This document shows, piece after piece, positions 1 through 8,454 of a stretch of 64,000 bases of DNA. Source of the stretch: PFJX01 sp963713085 (GTDB lineage Bacteria; Pseudomonadota; Gammaproteobacteria; Burkholderiales; Thiobacillaceae). The notes under the pieces are model-generated. The model searched no databases. It was not told where the DNA came from and saw only the letters and a list, made by a program, of their open reading frames with translations. The position numbers and the translations under genes were made by a program. The stretch's first letter is position 1, and every line of letters begins with the position of its first letter. Location: positions 1-64,000 of the forward strand of contig CAVQKQ010000002.1 of the NCBI GenBank assembly GCA_963713085.1, read 5' to 3'.

Positions 1-399
1 CTCCAGCAATTCATTCATCTTCTTGAAGCGCGGCGCCTGTATGCCTTGGGCCATGACGCGTGCCTTGTCGCGGGCGCCGGCAAACAGCAATGGGATGATT
101 TCCTCGTCGCGGGTCTTCTTGAACGCTTCCCAGACGGACTGGAACTGCTGCAGGGTGGGCTGGAGGGAGGCGTCCTTCAGGGCGGCGGCCAGCAGCGCGT
201 CCACTTGCTTGCTGGATTGCAGGGCCTCCTCGTAGCGCATTTCCAGGACGGTCCGGTCGTCCTCGCTCAGCATGGCCATGGTGTGCTGGCGCGTCGTTCC
301 CAGCATGGACTTGATGTCGGCGACCTGGCCGGCCTGGACGGGGCAGGCAAATACCAGCCAGGCGATCGAGAGCAGCAATACGGCAACGCGGTGTTTCAT
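1..399 (-). CDS. Periplasmic four-helix-bundle (4HB_MCP-like) protein, 3' end cut by the window
   Basis: An open frame of 133 codons runs from an ATG at 399 off the left edge with no stop. The first about 23 residues form a hydrophobic signal peptide or anchor ending in VQA-G. The rest is helical and ends in a stretch rich in Ala, Lys and Gln (ARDKARVMAQGIQAPRFKKM) resembling the ligand-binding four-helix bundle of methyl-accepting chemotaxis proteins. A purine-rich site (CAGGAGACCACC) precedes the ATG. Without the C-terminus I cannot say whether it is a stand-alone sensor or a full chemoreceptor. The family call is by resemblance only. Confidence 0.6.
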   Translation of the reverse strand, partial: MKHRVAVLLLSIAWLVFACPVQAGQVADIKSMLGTTRQHTMAMLSEDDRTVLEMRYEEALQSSKQVDALLAAALKDASLQPTLQQFQSVWEAFKKTRDEEIIPLLFAGARDKARVMAQGIQAPRFKKMNELLE

Positions 400-489
400 G
401 GTGGTCTCCTGTTCGGGTTATCGGTGTCCGCAGTGTAGGCATCGCGTGAATAATAGGGGGCGCACCACCGTTCAGATGATTGATATTGC

Positions 490-1819
490 ATGAGCCTGAT
501 TGACGATAAATCCATTTTCACCGCGATGAAGCAGAACGGGCCGTTCGCCGTCACCGACGGATTCACGCTGGGCCGACCGTTTACCAGGCAGACGCGGTCA
601 TGGGCCAGGCAGTTCGGCGATGACCGGCTGTTGGTCACCAAGTACCGGGTGGTTCGGGCCCAGATCTTCGATTTCCTGCAAATCGAGGACTTCGCGGAGG
701 TTCCGGGTTTGCTGGCGGACCCGGCCGCGCGCGCCCGGCGCAGCGAGCGGGCCTGTCTGCTGCTGGGCAACCTGTTCGGCATTGCCGGTAGTACCTCCGA
801 AATTCGCAGCAAGATCAAGGAGTACGCGCAAACCGCCGATGCCGTGATCAACCTGCTGCGGGACAAGCTGCTGGCCCCGTACGCCTCTCATGTGGAGATC
901 AGCAACGAGATCGAGACCACCCATGATCCGGTGGACCTCCTGCTGCGCGTGTTCGACGACCGTTTTCACATGAAGACCCGCTTCGAGGCCAAGCGCAAAC
1001 TGGTGCTGATGAATCTGGCGGGTTCCATCGACCAGCGCGAGCGTGAAACGGATATCGAGAACAAGTTCTATGCGTTTCTCGAGTTCCTCAACCGCAACGT
1101 CTGGAGCCCGCGCCACAAGATCGGCCAGTTGGAGATCGCCTACCTGTTGAGCCGGCACGATCCGGACGACTTCCGCTGCCTGGACGTGAAGGTGATCGAT
1201 GCCGCCAGCCGCGCGAACCTGAAGGCGCTGGGCGAAGGCGAGAAGCTGACGCTGTTGAAGCGGCGCGTCTTCGAGGATGACGGTCGGGAAATCCCGGCTT
1301 ACGTCAGCGTGCGCAAGAAGGACTCGGCCGCCAAGGTGCTCAAGCTGCTGCGCAAGAACGAAAAGAATCCGGCGGTGGCCGTGGATGACGAACTGGGCTT
1401 GATGGCCGTGCTGGACAGCGTCAGCGACGTCAAGCGCTTCGTGCGGCATATGACCCGGTCCGCCATCAAGAGCGGCTCCCTCATGACCCTGGAGGATATT
1501 TCCGACACCCTGACCGGCGGCTTATTACCATTCCAATGCCGTGGGCAGCAGCAGCCAGACGCAGATGCTCAAGTTCTTCGCGCGGATGGGCGGCATGCGC
1601 GTGGAACTGATCATCCACACCAACCAGTCCTACCTGAACTACCGTTTTCAGCGGGACATCGCCCACGACGAATACGAGGTGAAGCGCATCTTCGATTCGG
1701 GCGTGGCCGAGTTTCTGTTTCCCGGGGACATCTACGGCCTGGATATGGAACTGATCCGCCAGAGCCTGCTGGACCAGTTCCGCAGGAACATCGAGGCTTC
1801 AGGGCGTCTGCACGGATAA
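490..1819 (+). pseudogene. Unrecognised cytoplasmic protein gene broken by a frameshift near 1514-1522
   Basis: The frame from ATG 490 reads convincingly for about 344 codons, up to a DTLTGG segment. It then turns into low-quality Pro/Gln/Arg-rich sequence. The +1-shifted frame takes over at AYYHSNAVGSSSQ and runs well to a stop at 1819, ending in RRNIEASGRLHG. Joined, the product would be about 442 residues, soluble and rich in Arg, Asp and Leu, with no signal peptide. The junction lies in a short GC run (accggcggct), so a one-base sequencing or assembly error is as likely as a true mutation. I do not recognise the family. The gene converges on queF. Confidence 0.7.
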
Positions 1820-1846
1820 AGGGAAGCTGGTTTTATCCAAGCCCGA

Positions 1847-2266
1847 TTACCCCCGCGTATTGGAATTCCCCGCGAACCGGCTCAACTCCACCCGGGGCGC
1901 CGGTTCCCAGCCGGGCTTGCGGTGTTCCGCCACCACGTTGGTGAAGATCCCGCCGCGCACGTAGAACTTGGCGGTGAGGCGCATGAAGCGAGGCTCCAGC
2001 AGGCCGGCCAGCTCGTCCAAAATGCGGTTGGTGACGTCCTCGTGGAAGTGGCCTTCGTCGCGGAAGGACCAGATGTAGAGTTTGAGGCTCTTCAGCTCCA
2101 CGCAGCGCTGGTCAGCAATGTAGTCCAGGAACAAGGTGGCGAAGTCGGGCTGGCCGGTCTTGGGGCACAGGCAGGTGAACTCGGGGATCTCCATGTGGAT
2201 GTGGTAATCCCGCTCCGGCTTGGGGTTGGGGAAGGTTTCCAGGGCTTTGGTGGGATGGGTGGGCAT
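1847..2266 (-). CDS. queF: NADPH-dependent 7-cyano-7-deazaguanine reductase
   Basis: Reduces preQ0 to preQ1 in queuosine biosynthesis, in the cytoplasm. The 139-residue protein is the short, unimodular QueF form. It has the catalytic segment FTCLCPKTGQPDF with the nucleophilic Cys at about residue 34 and the proton-donor Asp at about 41, followed by the family's substrate-binding VELKSLKLY motif near residues 56-64. The ATG at 2266 lacks a strong ribosome site, but the product length matches the family. It is divergent from smc across about 80 bp, and no other queuosine gene is adjacent. Confidence 0.93.
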   Translation of the reverse strand: MPTHPTKALETFPNPKPERDYHIHMEIPEFTCLCPKTGQPDFATLFLDYIADQRCVELKSLKLYIWSFRDEGHFHEDVTNRILDELAGLLEPRFMRLTAKFYVRGGIFTNVVAEHRKPGWEPAPRVELSRFAGNSNTRG

Positions 2267-2348
2267 GAAGGCTTGCGGAATAGTTAAAATGCCGGACCGA
2301 TTATAAACACCCGCCCCTTAACTCTTTCCTTTCCCTTCCCTTTTCCCC

Positions 2349-5300
2349 TTGCGCCTCAAGCACATCCATATCGCCGGCTTCAAGTCCTTCGTGGACCCCG
2401 TGACCCTGCCGGCCGACGCCCAGCTCACGGGCATCGTCGGGCCCAACGGCTGCGGCAAGTCCAACGTGATCGACGCGGTGCGCTGGGTGCTGGGGGAGTC
2501 CAAGGCCCGGGAACTGCGTGGCGCCACCCTTCAGGACGTGATCTTCAACGGCTCCACCGGCCGCAAGCCGGCCTCCCGGGCCACGGTAGAGCTGTTGTTC
2601 GACAACAGCGACGGCGGCGCCGCCGGCCAGTGGTCCCAGTACGCCGAGATCTCGGTCAAGCGGGTGCTAGGGCGCAACGGCGAGTCCAACTACTACATCA
2701 ACAACCTGCACGTGCGGCGCCGGGACATGGCCGACCTGTTCCTGGGCACCGGCCTGGGGGGCGATGCCTACGCCATCATCGAGCAGGGCATGATCGCCCG
2801 CATCATCGAATCCAAGCCCGAGGAACTGCGCGGCTTCCTGGAAGAGGCCGCCGGGGTGTCCAAGTACAAGGAGCGGCGCAAGGAGACCGAGTACCGGCTG
2901 CGGGACACCCGGGAGAATCTGGACCGGGTCCACGACATCCGCGAGGAACTGGGCCGGCAACTGGAAAAGCTCACGGTCCAGGCCGAGGTGGCCCGGCGCT
3001 TCTTCGCACTGGACGAAGACCGGACCCTCAAGACGCATCTGCTGTCCCTGGCCCGCAAGCGCGACGCCCAGGCCCGCCAGGCCGACCTGGAACGCCAGAT
3101 GGAGGCGGCCCGTACCGACATCGAGGCCAAGACCGCCGAGCTGCGCCGCCTGGAGTCGGAACTGGAGACGAAGCGGCTCGAGCAGTTCGATGCCACCGAG
3201 GCCCTGAACCAGGCCCAGGCCCACTTCTACGCCGAGAGCGGCGAGGTGGCCCGGGTGGAGCAGGAACTCAAGCACCTGCACGCCACCCGGGAACGCCTGG
3301 GCAACGAAATCCAGATCACCGCCGCCCGCCGGGAACAGGCCGGGGAAGAATTGCAGTCCACCCGGGACGAGATCCAACAGCGCAGCGAAGAACACGCCCG
3401 CGCCGAGGAACAGGCGGAGGTCCTCTCAGAACGGGCCGCCCAGGCCAGCGAGAACCTGCCCGAGAGCGAGGCCGCCTGGCGCGAGGCCCAGGCCGCCGTG
3501 GCGGCGGTGCAGCGGGAGATGGCGCAGTACGAGCAGACCGTCCAGTTGGAGGACAGCAACCGGGCCCACGCCGAGCGGGCCATCGACCAGCTCAAGGCCC
3601 GTGAACTGCGCCTGATGCAGGAAAAGGACGGCCTTGCCGGCCAGGACCAGGAACACCTGGAGCGCCAGCAGATGGAGCTGGAGGAAACCCAGGACCGCAT
3701 CGCCAGCCTGAGCGAATACCTGGAAAACGCCCGCGCCGAACTGCCGGACCAGGAAGCCGCCCTGCGCCAGTCCCGCCAGGTGCTGGACGAGGCCAACCGG
3801 ACCCTGCACCGCCAGGATGCCGAGCTCTCCGCCCTGCAGAAGCTCCAGGCCGACGCCCATAAATCCGACTCGGAAGGCACCGCCTGGCTGGAACGGGAAG
3901 GCCTGACCGACGTACCCCGCCTGTGGCAGAAAATCCGGGTGGAAGCGGGCTGGGAAACCGCCGTGGAGGCGGCCCTGGGCGAGGCCATGGCGGCCCTGGC
4001 CGCCGAGGCCGATGAGGCCTGGGCGGAACACCCGCCCGAGGCAAGGTTTGAACTTCTGCTCCCCTCTCCCTCGGGGAGAGGAGGTGAGGGAGAGCCCTTG
4101 GTAAACGCAGACCAGGCTCCCTCACCCCTGGCCCCTCCCCCGGCGGGGGAGGGGGATCTGCACCCCCTCACCGACCTGATCCACAGCGATGATCCCCTGG
4201 TGGCCCGCTTCCTGGCTGACCGCCTGGCCCTGGCTTTCGCCACCGACAGCCTGGCCCATGCCCTGGTCCGGCGCGGCGAACTGCCCCTGGGCGGCTTCAT
4301 CGCCACCCGGGAAGGCCATCGGGTGGGCCGGGAGAGCCTGGTGTTCAACGCCCCGGAGAAGGGCCACCACGGTCTCATCGCCCGGGCCCGGGAGATCGAG
4401 CGCCAGGAAGAGGAACTGGAACTGGCCCAGGCGCGCATGGAGGAGGTGGCGGAGGAGGTGCAGGCTGCCGATGCCGCCCTCCAGGCCGGACGGCGCCAGG
4501 CCGAGGCGCTCCAGGTCCAGATCGGCCAGGCCCAGGCCCAGGCCCACCAGTTGCAGGTGGCGGTGGTGCGGGGCCAGGAAACGGCCCGTCGGGTGGCGGA
4601 CCGTCGCGCCCAGATCGAGAAGGACCTGGACGAGATCTACGAACAGATGGCCCTGGAAGAAGAAACCTGGAACGACGCCGGCGAACGCCATATTGAGGCG
4701 CAGGAACAATACGATATGGCCAAGGCGCGCCTGGACGAGGTACGCCAGGCCCGCCAGGCCGCCGACCACAAATTGCAGATGGTGCGGGAGGCCCAGCGCG
4801 GGGCCGAGCGGGAGGCCCAGGAGGCGGCTTTCCAGACCCGTTCTCTGGCCAGCCGTTTGCAGGAACTGGCGGAACGTGTGGGTCGGGCGGAACGCATGCT
4901 GGAGGAGCTGGCCCATGAACATGAGCGCCTGGAGTCGGAACTGGCCCAGGCCCAGGATCTCCCCATCAACGACGCCCTGGTGGCGGCCCTGGCCAAACGC
5001 CAGGAGGCGGAGGACGCCCTGACCGCCACCCGGGAGGCCCTGGAAGGGGCCAATGCCGCCCTGCGCGAGATGGAGACCGCCCGGCTCAAGACCGAGCGGG
5101 ACCTGGAACCCCTCAAGGAGCGCGCCCAGGCCATGGAGCTCAAGCTCCAGGAGGCCCGGTTGCTGGAGGCCCGCTTCGCCGAGGAGCTGGAAGGGGTGGA
5201 CGAGGTGGCACTGAACGATGCAGCCCAGGCCGCCGGCCTGTCAGGACGCGGGGACGGCTGGCTCAGGACCGAGCTGGAACGCCTGGAGAAGGCCATAGCC

Positions 5301-5915
5301 GAACTGGGGCCGGTGAACATGGCCGCCCTGGAGGAACTCACCGCCACCGATGAGCGCAAGCGTTATCTGGACGCCCAGGCGGAAGACCTGGAAACCGCCG
5401 CCAATACCCTGGAAGAGGCCATCCGCCGCATCGACGCCGAGACCCGGGCGCGCCTGAAGGAGACCTACGACAAGGTCAACGGCGAGTTCAAGACCCTGTT
5501 CACCGAGCTGTTCGGCGGCGGCGAGGCGGCCCTGATCCTGACCGGCGAGGAGATCCTGGACGCTGGCCTCACGGTGCTGGCCCAGCCACCGGGCAAGAAG
5601 AACAGCTCCATCCACCTGCTCTCCGGCGGCGAGAAGACCCTCACCGCTTTGTCCCTGGTGTTCGCCCTGTTCCGTCTCAACCCGGCGCCGTTCTGCCTGC
5701 TGGACGAGGTGGACGCGCCCCTGGACGACAGCAACACCGAGCGCTATTGCGCCCTGGTCAGGAAGATGTCCGCCGATACCCAGTTCCTGTTCATCACCCA
5801 CAACCGCATCACCATGGAGATGGCCCAGAATCTGGTGGGGGTCACCATGCCGGAGCCGGGCGTCTCCCGACCAGTGGCGGTGGATGTGGAGGATGCGATT
5901 CGGATGGCTGCATAA
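2349..5915 (+). CDS. smc: Chromosome segregation ATPase SMC
   Basis: SMC forms a ring with ScpA/ScpB that organises and segregates the chromosome. The 1188-residue product has the N-terminal Walker A (GPNGCGKSN, about residues 31-39), long charged coiled coils (about 170-520 and 680-1020), a central hinge, the ABC signature LLSGGEKTLTAL near 1089 and Walker B FCLLDEVDAP near 1115. The start is a TTG, giving the family's usual N-terminus (MRLKHIHIAGFKSF). The hinge carries an unusual Pro/Gly/Ser-rich insert at about residues 571-603, which is a genomic repeat read in frame (separate entry). No scpA, scpB or ligA is adjacent. Confidence 0.96.
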   Translation: MRLKHIHIAGFKSFVDPVTLPADAQLTGIVGPNGCGKSNVIDAVRWVLGESKARELRGATLQDVIFNGSTGRKPASRATVELLFDNSDGGAAGQWSQYAEISVKRVLGRNGESNYYINNLHVRRRDMADLFLGTGLGGDAYAIIEQGMIARIIESKPEELRGFLEEAAGVSKYKERRKETEYRLRDTRENLDRVHDIREELGRQLEKLTVQAEVARRFFALDEDRTLKTHLLSLARKRDAQARQADLERQMEAARTDIEAKTAELRRLESELETKRLEQFDATEALNQAQAHFYAESGEVARVEQELKHLHATRERLGNEIQITAARREQAGEELQSTRDEIQQRSEEHARAEEQAEVLSERAAQASENLPESEAAWREAQAAVAAVQREMAQYEQTVQLEDSNRAHAERAIDQLKARELRLMQEKDGLAGQDQEHLERQQMELEETQDRIASLSEYLENARAELPDQEAALRQSRQVLDEANRTLHRQDAELSALQKLQADAHKSDSEGTAWLEREGLTDVPRLWQKIRVEAGWETAVEAALGEAMAALAAEADEAWAEHPPEARFELLLPSPSGRGGEGEPLVNADQAPSPLAPPPAGEGDLHPLTDLIHSDDPLVARFLADRLALAFATDSLAHALVRRGELPLGGFIATREGHRVGRESLVFNAPEKGHHGLIARAREIERQEEELELAQARMEEVAEEVQAADAALQAGRRQAEALQVQIGQAQAQAHQLQVAVVRGQETARRVADRRAQIEKDLDEIYEQMALEEETWNDAGERHIEAQEQYDMAKARLDEVRQARQAADHKLQMVREAQRGAEREAQEAAFQTRSLASRLQELAERVGRAERMLEELAHEHERLESELAQAQDLPINDALVAALAKRQEAEDALTATREALEGANAALREMETARLKTERDLEPLKERAQAMELKLQEARLLEARFAEELEGVDEVALNDAAQAAGLSGRGDGWLRTELERLEKAIAELGPVNMAALEELTATDERKRYLDAQAEDLETAANTLEEAIRRIDAETRARLKETYDKVNGEFKTLFTELFGGGEAALILTGEEILDAGLTVLAQPPGKKNSSIHLLSGGEKTLTALSLVFALFRLNPAPFCLLDEVDAPLDDSNTERYCALVRKMSADTQFLFITHNRITMEMAQNLVGVTMPEPGVSRPVAVDVEDAIRMAA
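4060..4156. repeat. Inverted GC-rich repeat pair inserted in frame in the smc hinge
   Basis: Two C/T-rich palindromic modules face each other. The left one reads cccctctccctcggggagag and continues into gaggtgagggagag. The right one begins ctccctcacccctggcccct and ends in cccccggcgggggaggggga. They resemble dispersed REP-type palindromes common between genes in proteobacteria and are related in composition to the repeats at 9731 and 18830. Here they are translated as about 33 residues of Ser, Pro, Gly and Glu without breaking the smc frame. Confidence 0.8.
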
Positions 5916-5973
5916 TTACCATAACAATAAGTTACGCAAGTATCTTTAGGTTTGTAATTAACTATTTGATGGC

Positions 5974-6023
5974 TTTCCTGGAGGGAGGCGACTCTCGTAG
6001 CCAAAGGCTTCCTCCGAGGGAAA
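5974..6023 (+). ncRNA. Candidate Moco/tungsten-cofactor-type structured leader upstream of moeA
   Basis: A compact fold can be drawn 100 nt before the moeA start. An outer stem pairs TTTCC (5974-5978) with GGAAA (6019-6023), and an inner stem pairs GGAGG (5980-5984) with CCTCC (6011-6015). Between them lie two hairpins: GAG-GCGA-CTC with a GNRA tetraloop (5985-5994) and AGCC-AAA-GGCT (5999-6009). Position before a MoeA gene, the GNRA hairpin and the GCCAAAGGC element recall the Moco RNA motif, which controls molybdenum and tungsten cofactor genes. The match is from memory, not from a covariance search, so the riboswitch assignment is tentative. Confidence 0.45.
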
Positions 6024-6123
6024 TGGAATTTTGTTCGGCTCCAGGCCGCAGCTTGCATGAACCGGTGCGCTGCCGGGCAAGCCTGTAAAATCTGCACCAT
6101 CGACTTTCAGGACCCGTACCCCC

Positions 6124-7335
6124 ATGGCAATGCTCGCCTTCGATGAAGCCAAGGCCAGGCTGCTGGCCTCCGCCCGACCCGTGACCGACACCGAGACCGT
6201 GGATCTGGCCGACGCCTTCGGGCGCGTACTGGCCGAGGACTTGATCTCGCCCATGACCGTGCCGCCCTTTTCCAACGCCGCCATGGACGGCTACGCCGTG
6301 CGGGCCGCCGAAGCAGCCACGGTCGGCACCCGCCTGCCCGTGACCCAGCGCGTCGCCGCCGGCGAAGTTGCCCAACCCCTGGCCCCGGGCAGCGCGACGC
6401 GCATCTTCACCGGCGCCCAGGTGCCGGACGGGGCGGACGCGGTGGTGATGCAGGAAGACTGCCAGGCCGACGGCGATTACGTCGTCGTCAACCTGCCGCC
6501 CCCCGCCGGCCAGCACGTGCGCCTGAAAGGGTCCGACCTGACCGAGGGCAGGCCCATCCTGGCGGCCGGCAGCCGCTTTTCCGCCGCCGCCCTGGGGCTT
6601 GCGGCCTCGGTGGGCATCGCCGAGGTCAAGGTGTTCCGACGCATCAAGGCTGCCATCTTCTTCACCGGCAGCGAGTTGGTGATGCCGGGCCAGCCCCTGC
6701 CACCGGGCCACATCTACAACTCCAACCGCTACGTGATGCGCGGTTTCCTCCAGGAACTGGGGGTGGAGGTGATCGACCTGGGCATCATCCAGGACGACCG
6801 CCAGGCCACCCGGGACGCCCTGCGCCGCGCGGCGCTCGAAGCGGACCTGATCGTCACCAGCGGCGGCATGTCGGAAGGCGACGAGGACCACGTCACCGCC
6901 GCCGTCCGGGCGGAAGGCCACATCGACGTCTGGAAGATCGCCTCCAAGCCGGGCAAGCCGCTGGCCTTCGGCGGCGTGCGTTCCGGTGACCGGGAGGCGG
7001 CCTTCATCGGCCTTCCGGGCAACCCTGTGTCGGTCTGGTCCGGCCTGCTCACCCTGGTGGCGCCCTTCCTGCGCCGCTGCCAGGGACTGGCCAGGATCGA
7101 GCCGGATACCCAAACTTTACGCGCCGACTTCAGCTACACGGTGAAGGGCAACCGCATGGAGTTCGTGCGTGTGCGGCGCAACGAGCGGGGAGGTCTGGAC
7201 ATCTACCCGAACCAGGATTCCGCGATCATCTCCTCGGCGGTTTGGGCGGACGGCATATCGCCCATCCCGGCGGGGGCCAGCGTCAAGCCCGGCGACCTGC
7301 TGACCTTCCTGCCGGGGCCGGGCTGGAACCCTTGA
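6124..7335 (+). CDS. moeA: Molybdopterin molybdenumtransferase MoeA (paralogue 1)
   Basis: MoeA inserts molybdate or tungstate into adenylylated molybdopterin in the cytoplasm. The 403-residue product has the N-terminal signature PPFSNAAMDGYAVR (about residues 47-60), the RIFTGAQVPDGADAVV block, the MPT-binding TSGGMSEGDED segment near 244-254 and GLPGNPVSVW near 297. The usual GGVSVG is GGMSEG here. The start ATG at 6124 follows a 200-bp leader with a possible cofactor-sensing RNA. It overlaps the next gene by its stop codon. A second, divergent moeA lies 1.1 kb away, so one copy may favour tungsten; which one is not shown by the sequence. Confidence 0.94.
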   Translation: MAMLAFDEAKARLLASARPVTDTETVDLADAFGRVLAEDLISPMTVPPFSNAAMDGYAVRAAEAATVGTRLPVTQRVAAGEVAQPLAPGSATRIFTGAQVPDGADAVVMQEDCQADGDYVVVNLPPPAGQHVRLKGSDLTEGRPILAAGSRFSAAALGLAASVGIAEVKVFRRIKAAIFFTGSELVMPGQPLPPGHIYNSNRYVMRGFLQELGVEVIDLGIIQDDRQATRDALRRAALEADLIVTSGGMSEGDEDHVTAAVRAEGHIDVWKIASKPGKPLAFGGVRSGDREAAFIGLPGNPVSVWSGLLTLVAPFLRRCQGLARIEPDTQTLRADFSYTVKGNRMEFVRVRRNERGGLDIYPNQDSAIISSAVWADGISPIPAGASVKPGDLLTFLPGPGWNP

Positions 7336-7697
7336 GTCCGTCGGACCAGCGACGTCCCACGCCGGCCCTGCGCTGGCTCAACGTGGCCCTGCGCGGCCTG
7401 CACCTGGCCACGGTGATCGGGCTGGGGGCCGCCGTCCTGGGGGCGCCGCTGTCGCTGCACAATCAATCCCTGGGCGTGCTGTTGAGCGGCCTCGCCATGT
7501 TTGTCCTGGACCTGTGGAGCAAACCCCGCCTGCTTCTGGAGTGGTCGGGGGCGGCGATGGTCATCAAGTTGGGCGTGGTGGCCTGGATGGCGCTGGACGC
7601 CGAACTCAGGCTGCCGCTGTTCTGGGGGGTGGTGGTCTGGTCCGCCATATTTGCCCATGCGCCGGCCTCATTCCGGCATGCACCCTTGCGAAGGTAA
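7332..7697 (+). CDS. Small integral membrane protein of unknown function
   Basis: The TTG start at 7332 overlaps the moeA stop (TTGA), a sign of translational coupling. The 121-residue product begins SPSDQRRPTPALRW and has about four hydrophobic segments (near residues 22-42, 47-60, 70-86 and 88-108), with a basic tail (RHAPLRR). It contains no obvious catalytic motif. I do not recognise the family. Its coupling to moeA suggests a link to cofactor or metal metabolism but does not prove one. It ends 7 bp from the convergent moeB stop. Confidence 0.7.
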   Translation: MSPSDQRRPTPALRWLNVALRGLHLATVIGLGAAVLGAPLSLHNQSLGVLLSGLAMFVLDLWSKPRLLLEWSGAAMVIKLGVVAWMALDAELRLPLFWGVVVWSAIFAHAPASFRHAPLRR

Positions 7698-7704
7698 CGG
7701 TGGC

Positions 7705-8454
7705 TCAGCCTCCAGAACAGACCGGGCAGCCCGGGTCCTTCGGCACCTTCATCCGATGCCATTCCATCTCGTCGGCGTCGAACAGCACCAGAGTGCCCGC
7801 CAGGGGGCTGGGCACGTCCAGCAACAGGCGGATGGCCTCGCCGGCCTGGAGACTGCCGATCATGCCGGTGAGGGGCGCGAACACGCCCATTGTTGCGCAG
7901 CGTTCCTGGTCCTCGGGTCCGGTATCGGGAAACAGGCAGTGGTAGCAGGGTGAATCGTCCCGGCGCAGGTCGAACACGGCCAACTGGCCGGCAAAACGGA
8001 TGGCGGCGCCGCTCACCAAAGGCTTGTGCAGTGCCACGCAGGCCCTGTTGACTGCGTGGCGGGTGGCGAAGTTGTCGCAGGCGTCCACCACCACGTCGGC
8101 GGTGGCGACCAGGCCCAGGAGTTCTGCCTGCCCCACCCGATGCTCAACCGGCGTGACCCGGCAGTCCGGGTTGATCTCGGCCAGGGCGCGGCGCGCGGAT
8201 TCCGCCTTGTTGACGCCCACGGTGGCCTCCCGGTGCACGATCTGGCGTTGCAGGTTGGTAAGGTCCACTTTGTCGCCATCGCAGACGGTGAGCCGGCCGA
8301 CGCCGGCGGAGGCCAGGTAGAGGCTGGCGGGAGAGCCCAGGCCGCCGGCGCCGATCAACAGTACGTGGCCGGCCAGCAGTTTTTCCTGGCCGGACAGATC
8401 GATCTGGGGCAGCAGGATGTGGCGGCTGTAGCGGATGAGCTGGCGGTCGTTCAT
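7705..8454 (-). CDS. moeB: Molybdopterin-synthase adenylyltransferase MoeB / ThiF-family E1-like enzyme
   Basis: Adenylates the C-terminal Gly-Gly of a MoaD-type sulfur carrier. The 249-residue protein has the Rossmann nucleotide motif LLIGAGGLGSPASLYLASAG (about residues 32-51), the substrate loop DLTNLQRQI, the Cys pairs CYHC and CPVC that hold zinc, and ERCATMGVFAPLTG around the expected catalytic-Cys region. There is no rhodanese domain, so this is the short form. It overlaps moeA2 by one base. Two ubiquitin-like proteins in this window (12446 and 17269) are possible partners. ThiF activity cannot be excluded. Confidence 0.92.
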   Translation of the reverse strand: MNDRQLIRYSRHILLPQIDLSGQEKLLAGHVLLIGAGGLGSPASLYLASAGVGRLTVCDGDKVDLTNLQRQIVHREATVGVNKAESARRALAEINPDCRVTPVEHRVGQAELLGLVATADVVVDACDNFATRHAVNRACVALHKPLVSGAAIRFAGQLAVFDLRRDDSPCYHCLFPDTGPEDQERCATMGVFAPLTGMIGSLQAGEAIRLLLDVPSPLAGTLVLFDADEMEWHRMKVPKDPGCPVCSGG

